A program made the position numbers and the translations under genes. Shown here piece after piece: positions 1 through 5,260 of a DNA stretch of 5,673 nucleotides. The stretch's first letter is position 1, and each line of letters opens with the position of its first letter. Location: NCBI GenBank assembly GCA_016205975.1, contig JACQSK010000014.1:1-5673 (forward strand), read 5' to 3'. Below the pieces are notes generated by a model, which saw only the letters and a program-made list of their open reading frames with translations, made no database searches and was not told the DNA's origin. The DNA is from Candidatus Uhrbacteria bacterium (GTDB taxonomy: Bacteria; Patescibacteria; ABY1; SG8-24; GWF2-40-263).

Positions 1-371
1 CCTCTGCCCAGGGTCTCACCCTGCCCCGTGAGATCCGCGGCTACCTCTCCCTCAGCAGCCTCACCTCTGCCGAGGGTCTCACCCTGCCCCGTGAGATCCG
101 CGGCTACCTCTCCCTCAGCAGCCTCACCTCTGCCCAGGGTCTCACCCTGCCCCGTGAGATCCGTGGCTACCTCTCCCTCGACGGCCTCACCTCTGCTGAG
201 GGTCTCACCTTGCCACGTGAAATCGGTGGCGACCTCTCCCTCGACGGCCTCACCTCTGCCAAGGGCCTTACCTTGCCTGAAAAGGTTGGTGGGTTGGTTT
301 ATGTTAAAGGCCTCTCACAAACAGAAAGAAACAGACTCAAAGCAGAACGAACAGATTTACGATATGTCTGA
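1..371 (+). CDS. C-terminal part of a 21-residue leucine-rich-repeat protein (5' end outside window)
   Basis: The frame beginning at position 3 is open from the window edge to TGA at 369-371. It reads as five tandem 21-residue units of the pattern S-A-x-G-L-T-L-P-x-x-I/V-x-G-x-L-x-L-x-x-L-T. A short charged tail follows (about 17 residues, starting Q-T-E-R-N-R). Regularly spaced Leu/Ile/Val and one Gly per turn suggest an LRR-like or beta-solenoid fold. Repeats of this kind are, to my knowledge, common in hypothetical proteins of CPR bacteria and metagenomic phages, and their function is unknown; surface binding is a guess. The first three units are nearly identical, while the last diverges (P-E-K-V-G-G-L-V-Y-V), as expected of a capping repeat. 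A different frame (28-432) is also open and starts with ATG, but it gives a low-complexity Ser/Pro/Arg protein and is an artefact of the repeat. The N-terminus, any signal peptide and the copy number lie outside the window. Confidence 0.8.
   Translation, partial: SAQGLTLPREIRGYLSLSSLTSAEGLTLPREIRGYLSLSSLTSAQGLTLPREIRGYLSLDGLTSAEGLTLPREIGGDLSLDGLTSAKGLTLPEKVGGLVYVKGLSQTERNRLKAERTDLRYV
3..317 (+). repeat. Five tandem 63-bp coding repeats
   Basis: Units start at 3, 66, 129, 192 and 255, each exactly 63 bp (21 codons). Units 1 and 2 differ at a single base (CAG versus GAG). Unit 3 adds CGC to CGT and turns Ser-Ser into Asp-Gly. Unit 4 carries several more changes and unit 5 is clearly diverged. 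The gradient of similarity towards the 3' end suggests recent duplication or gene conversion among the upstream copies. The array continues beyond the left edge. Confidence 0.9.
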
Positions 372-512
372 TCATGAAGGTCGCAGTCGAATGACTCAAA
401 AGCGTCCCATTCGAGATTTAACAAGTTCATGAAAAACAGGTTCGGGAAACGATGAGAAAATTTTTAAAAGCTCATAAGACCGAACGATCTTTTCTCACGA
501 CTGATCTCATAT
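372..512. other. Intergenic gap between repeat gene and nrdR
   Basis: This 141-bp gap must hold the end of the repeat gene's transcript and probably the promoter of the nrdR cluster. I see one inverted repeat, TCGAATG at 387-393 with CATTCGA at 408-414 (14-nt loop), but no T-tract follows it, so it is not a convincing intrinsic terminator. An AT-rich stretch (about 457-478) contains CATAAG at 473-478, matching a -10 box at four of six positions, with no good -35 at the right distance. I do not call a promoter here. Confidence 0.4.
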
Positions 513-974
513 ATGTACTGTGCCGTTTGCAGCCACAAGGACACCAAGGTCGTTGACTCCCGTATTGCCATGGACGGGGCAAGCATCCGCCGCCGTCGCG
601 AGTGCGAGAAGTGCGGCTTTCGGTTTTCCACGCTGGAGGAAATTGAGCTGTTGGATTTGACCGTGGTCAAACGCGACGGGAGGCGGGAGGCCTACTCGCG
701 TGAGAAGCTCGAGCGGGGATTGCGCAAGTCGCTGGAGAAGCGACCGTTTACCGACCAACAGTTCCAGAAACTCGTGCACAAGATTGAACGCGACATCCAA
801 AAGAAACGCCGGGGCCAGCTCACGAGTGAAGAGCTGGGCGAGATCGTGATGAAGCACTTGAAGACGTTTGATAAGGTAGCGTACATCCGGTTTGCTTCCG
901 TGTACCGATCGTTTGAGGATGTAGCGTCTTTCCAGTCGGAGTTAAAAAAGCTGGCGGGAAAAAAGAAAAAATAA
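513..974 (+). CDS. nrdR: NrdR, ATP-cone transcriptional repressor of ribonucleotide reductase genes
   Basis: The 153-residue protein has the usual NrdR length and layout. An N-terminal zinc ribbon has Cys3-x2-Cys6 and Cys31-x2-Cys34, with the hallmark D-T-K-V-V-D-S-R after the first pair and R-R-R-R-E-C before the second. An ATP-cone follows from about residue 47 to 137 (V-V-K-R-D-G at 51-56), ending in V-A-Y-I-R-F-A-S-V-Y-R-S-F. In characterised bacteria NrdR senses ATP/dATP and represses nrd operons by binding NrdR boxes; no nrd gene lies in this window. ATG 513 is the start: the only in-frame codons upstream before the TAA at 474-476 are not initiators, and the protein then begins directly at the M-x-C-x-x-C zinc ribbon. 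No Shine-Dalgarno is visible upstream. The Lys-rich tail (K-K-K-K) ends 3 nt before the next gene, which points to co-transcription. Confidence 0.95.
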   Translation: MYCAVCSHKDTKVVDSRIAMDGASIRRRRECEKCGFRFSTLEEIELLDLTVVKRDGRREAYSREKLERGLRKSLEKRPFTDQQFQKLVHKIERDIQKKRRGQLTSEELGEIVMKHLKTFDKVAYIRFASVYRSFEDVASFQSELKKLAGKKKK

Positions 975-977
975 CGT

Positions 978-2207
978 ATGAAAGAGGTAAACAAAGAAAC
1001 AAAGACATCCATTATTCAAACGCTCGTGGTGATCGGCGTGGCCATTGCGGCCCTCGTGGGTTCCGTCGGCGGCGCGGCCGCGACGCTCCTGTTTGCCGGT
1101 GCGTTCGGTCTCCCGATTTTGGGTCCGGCGGGAGGTGATCTTACCGAACGAGAAGTCGAGTCCAGGATCGTGGAGCTTATCGAGGAGGAGAGTGCGACCA
1201 TCGCGGTGGTCGAGCGGATCACTCCTGCGGTCGTGAGCATTGTCGTCAAGAAAGAGCGGGGAGACGTCTACCAGGACTCGACGGCGCTGTTCATGAATCC
1301 ATTTTTTTACCCCACGCCGCTCACGGAACAGAGCGCGGCGGAACTCGTCGAGGTCAGCAGCGGAACAGGATTCTTTGTGACCTCGGATGGATATATCCTC
1401 ACCAACCGTCATGTCATTGATGAAGAAGGCGCGACGTTTATCGTGGTGACCAATGATGGCGTCGAGCTCCCCGCCGAGCTCGTGGACTCGGATCCGTTCC
1501 AGGACATTGCTCTTTTGCGCGTGGAGGGCGGCGGGTATCCCACGGTGACCCTGGGGAACTCGGACGGGATCCGCATCGGCCAGACGGTCATTGCGATCGG
1601 AAATACGCTCTCGGAGTTTCGCAACACCGTGACCAAGGGCGTCGTCTCGGGCATCAACCGCCGCGTGACCGCCGGGGACGCCACTGAGACAGAAGTGATC
1701 GAAGCCGCCATCCAGACAGACGCGGCGATCAACCCCGGCAACTCAGGCGGGCCGCTCATCAATTTGCTGGGCGAGGTGATCGGTATCAACACGGCCGTCA
1801 GTTTTGAGGGGGAGAGCATCGGGTTTGCGATCCCCATCAACGAAGCCAAACGAGCGATTGAAGACGTCCAGGCTTTCGGTCGTATTGTGCGTCCGTGGCT
1901 GGGCGTGCGTTACGTTTTGGTGGAGCCTGACGCCGCCGCGGACATCGCCTATGAGGTCGGCGCCATGATCGTGTCGGGTTCCCAGCCGGGCGAGGCGGGC
2001 GTTTTCCCAGGCTCGCCGGCAGACCTGGCTGGATTGAAAGAGGAAGACATCGTGATCGCTGTTGGCGGCATCGCTCTTGCCGAGGATCGCTCGCTCGCCG
2101 AGCTCGTCTCAGTGTATCATCCAGGCGATGTGGTAATCTTTTCCGTTCTGCGCGCGGGAGCGCCTATGGAGTTCAACGTAACCCTGGCAGAGTATGACGA
2201 AGAATAG
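978..2207 (+). CDS. HtrA/DegP-family trypsin-like serine protease, membrane-anchored, one PDZ domain
   Basis: The 409-residue protein has a short charged N-terminus, a hydrophobic segment at about residues 12-42 (signal anchor), a linker, a trypsin-like domain at about 75-300 and one PDZ domain at about 305-405. The catalytic triad is intact: His145 in T-N-R-H-V-I, Asp176 in P-F-Q-D-I-A-L-L and Ser256 in N-P-G-N-S-G-G-P-L. The PDZ part carries G-S-P-A-D-L-A-G-L-K-E-E-D-I. This is the DegS/HtrA layout (anchor, protease, single PDZ), so the likely role is degrading or processing misfolded proteins outside the membrane. A Phe/Tyr/Pro-containing loop at about 101-125 precedes the S-G-T-G-F-F motif and may be a regulatory loop. 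The start lies 3 nt after nrdR with no clear ribosome-binding site, so translational coupling is likely. Its end overlaps pyk by 14 nt. The family call is firm; I cannot choose among degP, degS and htrA as names. Confidence 0.95.
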   Translation: MKEVNKETKTSIIQTLVVIGVAIAALVGSVGGAAATLLFAGAFGLPILGPAGGDLTEREVESRIVELIEEESATIAVVERITPAVVSIVVKKERGDVYQDSTALFMNPFFYPTPLTEQSAAELVEVSSGTGFFVTSDGYILTNRHVIDEEGATFIVVTNDGVELPAELVDSDPFQDIALLRVEGGGYPTVTLGNSDGIRIGQTVIAIGNTLSEFRNTVTKGVVSGINRRVTAGDATETEVIEAAIQTDAAINPGNSGGPLINLLGEVIGINTAVSFEGESIGFAIPINEAKRAIEDVQAFGRIVRPWLGVRYVLVEPDAAADIAYEVGAMIVSGSQPGEAGVFPGSPADLAGLKEEDIVIAVGGIALAEDRSLAELVSVYHPGDVVIFSVLRAGAPMEFNVTLAEYDEE

Positions 2208-3219
2208 ACGAACAAAAATTGTGTGCACCGTGGGGCCCGCGAGCGCTGAGCTCAAAATCCTCACGGCGATGGTGAAGGCAGGCATGGACGTGGCGCGCCT
2301 CAACTTTTCTCACGGCACGCAGGAGGAGCACGCGCGGCTGATGCGCACGATCCGCGCCGCGGGGAAGGCGGCAAAGAAAGCCGTGCCGATTCTGGCTGAC
2401 TTGCAAGGCCCGAAGATTCGTCTTGGTGTCCTGAAGAACGGAATCCGTCTCGTGAAAGGGAAGACCGTCACCCTGCCCGTGACCTATCCGTCTCTGTACA
2501 AAGATTTGAAAAAAGGCGACCGCGTGTACCTGGACGATGGGCTGATGGAGGCGACGTTCGTGCGCGGGAAGCTTGGAGAGATTGAGATCCTGGTCGTGCA
2601 AGGCGGGCTTGCGACCTCTCATAAGGGCCTCAACTTTCCTGACGCAACGTTGAAGGTGCCTGCCATGGGAGCCAAGGATAAGGACGATGTGATTTTTGGG
2701 ATCCGTGAACGCGTAGACTGGTTTGCCCTTTCGTTTGTGACGAAGGCCTCGCAGGTCTTGGCGCTCAAGCGGCTCATCAAGCAACAGACGCCAAGGGGCA
2801 AGCCCACGGCTCGCGTCATGGTGAAGATTGAGAAGCACGAGGCGTTTGAGCACCTGGAAAAAATCATCCAAGCGGCAGACGGCGTCATGGTTGCACGCGG
2901 AGATTTGGGACTGGAGATAAACGCAGAGGAAGTCCCTGTGCGCCAAAAGGAAATCATCGAGGCCTGCCGGCGCGCACGGAAGCCGTCCGTGGTGGCGACG
3001 CAGATGATGGATTCCATGATTCGAAATCCGCGTCCCACGCGCGCGGAAGTTTCGGACGTCGCCAACGCGGTATTCGATTGCGCGAGCGCGGTGATGCTCT
3101 CAGGCGAAACCGCGAGCGGCAAGTATCCGTTGCAGGCAGTGAAGACCATGGCGAAGATCGTGAAAGAAGCCGAGGCGTCCTGTTACGACGATACATGCGA
3201 GACGTCCGCGACTGGATGA
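2194..3219 (+). CDS. pyk: Pyruvate kinase, short form lacking the C-terminal regulatory domain
   Basis: Pyruvate kinase converts phosphoenolpyruvate and ADP to pyruvate and ATP, the last step of glycolysis, in the cytoplasm. Seen here: N-terminal T-K-I-V-C-T-V-G-P-A-S; substrate-binding A-R-L-N-F-S-H-G (Arg35, Asn37, Ser39); D-L-Q-G-P-K-I-R at 69-76, opening the B domain (about 71-170); catalytic Lys211 and metal ligand Glu213 in V-K-I-E-K-H-E-A; Asp237 in A-R-G-D-L-G; Thr269 in A-T-Q-M-M; and P-T-R-A-E-V-S-D-V-A-N-A followed by M-L-S-G-E-T-A. The protein is 341 residues against about 470 for typical bacterial enzymes. It ends just after the barrel helix V-K-T-M-A-K-I-V-K-E-A-E-A, so the C-terminal allosteric domain is absent while the catalytic core is complete. 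D-C-A-S-A replaces the usual D-G-T-D-A. The gene starts inside htrA (14-nt overlap), without a good Shine-Dalgarno, and ends in tandem stops TGA TAA. It is probably active but differently regulated. Confidence 0.93.
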   Translation: MTKNRRTKIVCTVGPASAELKILTAMVKAGMDVARLNFSHGTQEEHARLMRTIRAAGKAAKKAVPILADLQGPKIRLGVLKNGIRLVKGKTVTLPVTYPSLYKDLKKGDRVYLDDGLMEATFVRGKLGEIEILVVQGGLATSHKGLNFPDATLKVPAMGAKDKDDVIFGIRERVDWFALSFVTKASQVLALKRLIKQQTPRGKPTARVMVKIEKHEAFEHLEKIIQAADGVMVARGDLGLEINAEEVPVRQKEIIEACRRARKPSVVATQMMDSMIRNPRPTRAEVSDVANAVFDCASAVMLSGETASGKYPLQAVKTMAKIVKEAEASCYDDTCETSATG

Positions 3220-3220
3220 T

Positions 3221-3250
3221 AAAACCACCAGGCTCAGGGAGCGCTGGTGG
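3221..3250 (-). terminator. Intrinsic terminator read on the minus strand, between convergent genes
   Basis: CCACCAG (3225-3231) pairs with CTGGTGG (3244-3250). The stem continues as GCTC (3232-3235) with GAGC (3239-3242) around an AGG loop, leaving one bulged G at 3243. That is 11 bp in total. Plus-strand AAAA at 3221-3224 becomes a T-tract directly after the stem on the minus strand, which suits termination of the small ORF at 3315-3515. On the plus strand no T-run follows, so for pyk it may act only as a 3' hairpin. Confidence 0.65.
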
Positions 3251-3314
3251 GCGTTGATCGGTAGACGATCAGGACCGGGGATGAGCCGGAAGAGGATTGG
3301 GAGATGGAGGAACT
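3251..3314. other. Short convergent intergenic stretch with a second hairpin
   Basis: TGATCG (3255-3260) and CGATCA (3266-3271) form a 6-bp hairpin with loop GTAGA. It lies between the main hairpin and the stop of the minus-strand ORF at 3315. No T-tract follows on either strand. I see no gene in this interval. Confidence 0.35.
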
Positions 3315-3515
3315 CTAGTGGGTCGCTCCGTAGGCACCGATGGACTCGGCCGCCGCGAGCACGTCCTCCCAGGTGTCGAGTTCGCGCCAGTTGAAGCCGG
3401 CGTCCTCGAGGGCCTTGGCCGCGCGACCGAGTCCGGCCATGGGAACCGTGCTCTCGCGGCTCCTCCAGGCGTTCTCGCGCTCTTCCCGGGAGTCGGTGCG
3501 TAAGGCCACATACAT
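3315..3515 (-). CDS. Small unrecognised ORF abutting the insertion sequence, possibly disrupted
   Basis: The minus strand encodes 66 residues from ATG at 3513-3515 to TAG at 3315-3317. I do not recognise the family. The protein is soluble-looking and charged at the start (R-T-D-S-R-E-E-R-E-N-A-W-R), with a C-terminal part of plausible globular character (N-W-R-E-L-D-T-W-E-D-V-L-A-A-A). Codons favour G or C at the third position, as in the cluster to its left and unlike the IS. A minus-strand terminator lies 65 nt downstream, supporting a genuine transcript. The start codon sits inside the left terminal repeat of the IS, and the frame stays open to an ATG at 3531-3533 within the element. The gene may therefore be intact with its upstream region displaced, or the 3' remnant of a longer gene cut by the insertion. 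The host-side sequence beyond the IS (4588-4685) is open in the matching frame but has no ATG, GTG or TTG. Confidence 0.5.
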   Translation of the reverse strand: MYVALRTDSREERENAWRSRESTVPMAGLGRAAKALEDAGFNWRELDTWEDVLAAAESIGAYGATH

Positions 3516-3525
3516 ATTGCACTCT
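3511..3525 (+). repeat. Left terminal inverted repeat of the IS
   Basis: This 15-bp arm is perfectly complementary to 4573-4587. It contains the ATG (3513-3515) of the minus-strand ORF to its left, and it overlaps the 5' side of a subterminal hairpin (3517-3547). Confidence 0.85.
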
Positions 3526-3547
3526 CTAAGCACAAGAGAGTATGCAA
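3517..3547 (+). promoter_or_regulatory. Subterminal hairpin covering the first transposase ATG
   Basis: ACTCTCT (3521-3527) pairs with AGAGAGT (3535-3541) across a 7-nt loop. The stem extends as TTGC (3517-3520) with GCAA (3544-3547) around a 2-nt AT bulge. ATG 3542-3544 lies at that bulge. A hairpin like this could hide the start from ribosomes on transcripts entering from outside; some other IS families are known to limit transposase expression in this way, but its use here is inference. Confidence 0.4.
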
Positions 3548-4588
3548 TTCATCCGGCTTTGGTACGGCGTTCGAGGCTTTCGACGAATGTCGGATTCCGC
3601 CATACGGTGGGTCCGTATGATTACAGACGAGGCAAAGAAACGTTATGAGATTCTGGTCTTTTTAAACAAGCACGGACTTACAGCCACACGGGAAGCCTTT
3701 AAGGTGAGTGAGCGTACACTGTGGAACTGGAAGGCCATGCTTAAAAAGAGTGATGGCCTGGTCGAGTCGCTCAATCCCAAGAGCCGTGCACCCAAACAAC
3801 GCCGCAGACGTGTCTGGTCTCCTGCTGTTGTGTCGGAGATTCGACGTGTGCGAGAACACCATCCTAATCTGGGAAAGGAAAAAGTCTTTGTGCATCTTCA
3901 GGCGTTTTGTCGAGAGAAGAAGCTTGTGTGTCCAAAGGTTCGCACCATTGGCAGACTCATCGCAGACTCCAAGGACAAGATGCGCACGTTCCCTCAGAAG
4001 GTCGGACACAACGGTCAGATGAAAAGGCTGGACCGAACGAAAAAGAGCCGTAAACCAAAAGGATTCATTGCTCTGCGTCCTGGACAGTGCATCTCATTGG
4101 ATACGATTGAGTTTCACTTCTGGGGCAGACGCATCTACGTCATTACGATGATCGATCTGTTCTCAAGATACGCCTTTGCGCATGTGACAACATCACACGC
4201 TTCGAAGGCTGCACAAGAATTTTTTACCCGTTGTCTACAAGTGTTTCCCTACGCAGTTGAGAATGTCCTGACGGACAACGGTAGTGAGTTCATGAAAGAC
4301 TTCGACACATATTTGCGTGAGATCTGCCTTGTTCATTGGCACACGTATCCGAAGACCCCGAAGATGAATGCACACTGCGAACGTTTTAATAGAACCCTCG
4401 AAGATGAATTTTTTATCAACCATACGTTTCACCTCCACAATATCGCAAGATGCAACGCCAAGCTCAATGAGTGGCTTGGTTGGTACAACATCGAACGTCC
4501 TCACCATTCACTGGAACTGCTTTCACCTGTACAGTTTCTGAGCAAATACGCACAAACGAATAAATTAACTCAAGAGTGCAATATGTAG
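3542..4588 (+). CDS. IS481-like DDE transposase (integrase core)
   Basis: The 348-residue protein catalyses movement of the surrounding IS. An N-terminal helix-turn-helix region (about 27-65) ends in L-T-A-T-R-E-A-F-K-V-S-E-R-T-L-W-N-W-K. A basic linker (K-Q-R-R-R-R) and an HTH-like segment (about 92-143) come next. The RNase H-like integrase core follows, with Asp187 (I-S-L-D-T-I-E), Asp245 (L-T-D-N-G-S-E-F) and Glu280 (N-A-H-C-E-R-F-N-R-T). The 34 residues between the second Asp and the Glu fit the D-D-(34/35)-E rule of IS3/IS481. The C-terminus has the usual Y-N-I-E-R-P-H-H-S-L. All key residues are present and there is no frameshift, so it looks active. The stop TAG (4586-4588) straddles the end of the right terminal repeat. 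The start is uncertain: ATG 3542 lies in a hairpin, whereas ATG 3587 has GAGG ten nt upstream and ATG 3617 begins the conserved part. Confidence 0.9.
   Translation: MQFIRLWYGVRGFRRMSDSAIRWVRMITDEAKKRYEILVFLNKHGLTATREAFKVSERTLWNWKAMLKKSDGLVESLNPKSRAPKQRRRRVWSPAVVSEIRRVREHHPNLGKEKVFVHLQAFCREKKLVCPKVRTIGRLIADSKDKMRTFPQKVGHNGQMKRLDRTKKSRKPKGFIALRPGQCISLDTIEFHFWGRRIYVITMIDLFSRYAFAHVTTSHASKAAQEFFTRCLQVFPYAVENVLTDNGSEFMKDFDTYLREICLVHWHTYPKTPKMNAHCERFNRTLEDEFFINHTFHLHNIARCNAKLNEWLGWYNIERPHHSLELLSPVQFLSKYAQTNKLTQECNM
4573..4587 (-). repeat. Right terminal inverted repeat of the IS
   Basis: This is the exact 15-bp partner of 3511-3525. It encodes the last residues of the transposase and the first two bases of its stop codon. 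Confidence 0.85.
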
Positions 4589-4720
4589 TGGCCCAATACA
4601 GGTCTCCACGAATGAGGGGCAGGGTTGTTGGGACAGGTTGGTGGGAATCCTGACTTCCCCTCGTTGAGCCAGGACGTGTTTGACTCTAGCAGACAAGAGG
4701 CAGGACGTCAATGCAAATGC
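4588..4720. other. Gene-poor stretch right of the IS with a long-range stem
   Basis: No gene is recognised. AATGAGGGG (4611-4619) can pair with CCCCTCGTT (4657-4665) in a 9-bp stem with one T-G wobble. The enclosed 37 nt hold smaller arms, such as CAGG (4634-4637) with CCTG (4649-4652). It does not fit a tRNA cloverleaf. On the minus strand, the frame that would join the ORF at 3315-3515 is open from 4685 to 4588 but has no ATG, GTG or TTG. Confidence 0.3.
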
Positions 4721-4741
4721 AAAAAAAGAGGCTGAGCCTCT
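4721..4741 (-). terminator. Intrinsic terminator of the FN3-like gene
   Basis: On the minus strand AGAGGC (complement of 4736-4741) pairs with GCCTCT (complement of 4727-4732) across a three-base loop. Seven T follow (plus-strand A at 4721-4727). It begins 7 nt after the stop codon at 4749-4751. The position, stem and T-run are those of a Rho-independent terminator. Confidence 0.8.
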
Positions 4742-4748
4742 ATTTGGT

Positions 4749-5234
4749 TTACGGGTTGAGCAGAACAGGTTCAGACTCGTCGCTCCAGTACTCGGGAGCG
4801 GTTCTTCCTCGGTATTCGTCCTGAGCGACAAGCCACGAGGTGCAACGAGGATCAAAACAGGCTTGGATTGTGAAGACGTACTCGGTGTCAGGCGCCAGCC
4901 CGCTCGGGTCCAAGCTGACGCGGTCATGCTCGCCTGATTCCTTGATCGTGGCGCCACTGACAGGGTCCGTGTAGGTGATAAGGAAGTTGTTGTACGTTTG
5001 CTCAGGCTTCTGCCACTCCATGCGCAGCATCGTCGAGGATCCGACCGTCTGGCCAAGCCGATCTTGCGGGCGCGCTGGGAGGATTTGCATCTGGGCGTCC
5101 CAGGTGCCGTCGGCCTCATCATAGAGAGCCACATGATACTTGCCCGTCGAGTCCATGCGCGGTTGAGAGAACCACCAGGCAGAGCCCAGGACGATGAACG
5201 CGATCACGATGAGGACGGAGAGGAGACGAGACAT
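4749..5234 (-). CDS. Membrane-anchored protein with one fibronectin type III-like domain
   Basis: The 161-residue protein opens with M-S-R and a strong hydrophobic segment (about 4-22, ending A-W-W-F). It is either a signal anchor or an uncleaved signal peptide, because no lipobox or clear cleavage site is visible. The rest should lie outside the membrane. Residues about 67-146 resemble a fibronectin type III fold: L-R-M-E-W (Trp74) on strand B, N-N-F-L-I-T-Y-T on strand C, and G-L-A-P-D-T-E-Y-V-F-T-I-Q-A on strands E-F. Cys126 and Cys131 are close enough for a disulfide. Residues 24-66 match nothing I know. FN3 domains usually mediate protein or polysaccharide binding; the partner here is unknown. 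The gene has its own -10 box and terminator, so it is probably monocistronic. There is no Shine-Dalgarno before ATG 5232-5234. The FN3 assignment rests on pattern only. Confidence 0.75.
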   Translation of the reverse strand: MSRLLSVLIVIAFIVLGSAWWFSQPRMDSTGKYHVALYDEADGTWDAQMQILPARPQDRLGQTVGSSTMLRMEWQKPEQTYNNFLITYTDPVSGATIKESGEHDRVSLDPSGLAPDTEYVFTIQACFDPRCTSWLVAQDEYRGRTAPEYWSDESEPVLLNP

Positions 5235-5260
5235 AGGAAAGTGTGAGGAGTTAGGTTGTG

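Larger units (their letters stand above)
3511..4587 (+). mobile_element. IS481-like insertion sequence, 1077 bp, with 15-bp perfect terminal inverted repeats
   Basis: TACATATTGCACTCT at 3511-3525 is the exact reverse complement of AGAGTGCAATATGTA at 4573-4587, and one transposase gene fills the space between. Outside these arms the flanks mirror each other again (GGCCAC at 3504-3509, GTGGCC at 4588-4593, with one extra base on the left), so the arms may be longer or the target was palindromic. No direct target duplication is visible outside 3511 and 4587. An alternative boundary, 3518-4580 with TG...CA ends, would leave a 4-bp ATAT duplication (3514-3517 and 4581-4584) but would put the transposase stop outside the element. 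The interior is less GC-rich than the flanking genes, consistent with acquisition. A single-ORF DDE transposase fits IS481 better than the two-ORF IS3 layout. Confidence 0.8.

Noticed and set aside
28..432. Ser/Pro/Arg-rich protein in an open frame across the 63-bp repeats
   Set aside because: Low complexity; the frame starting at position 3 gives a regular LRR-like protein with a natural stop.
461..478. Sigma-70 promoter for nrdR in the AT-rich stretch
   Set aside because: Only partial -10 matches and no -35 at 16-18 nt; it could exist but cannot be supported.
505..520. NrdR box overlapping the nrdR start (CATATATG)
   Set aside because: The AT core is too short and the flanks do not line up with the ACAC...GTGT consensus.
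942..1412. Minus-strand ORFs over htrA, and 2173-2946 over pyk
   Set aside because: Antisense shadows of strongly conserved genes, with no recognisable motif of their own.
3217..3219. TGA read as glycine (recoded lineage)
   Set aside because: TGA ends pyk, the repeat gene and the GIY-YIG gene at sensible family lengths, and no TGA interrupts a conserved gene.
3100..3522. 140-residue minus-strand ORF spanning the pyk end and the hairpin region
   Set aside because: Arg/His-rich shadow frame that overlaps the conserved pyk sequence and crosses a terminator-like hairpin.
4605..4675. tRNA gene in the region right of the IS
   Set aside because: A long stem is possible, but there is no T-loop consensus, anticodon arm or acceptor pairing of proper length.
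4565..5134. 189-residue minus-strand ORF overlapping the FN3-like gene
   Set aside because: Ser/Arg-rich shadow that crosses the terminator at 4721-4741; the 4749-5234 frame has an anchor, a domain pattern, a promoter and a terminator.
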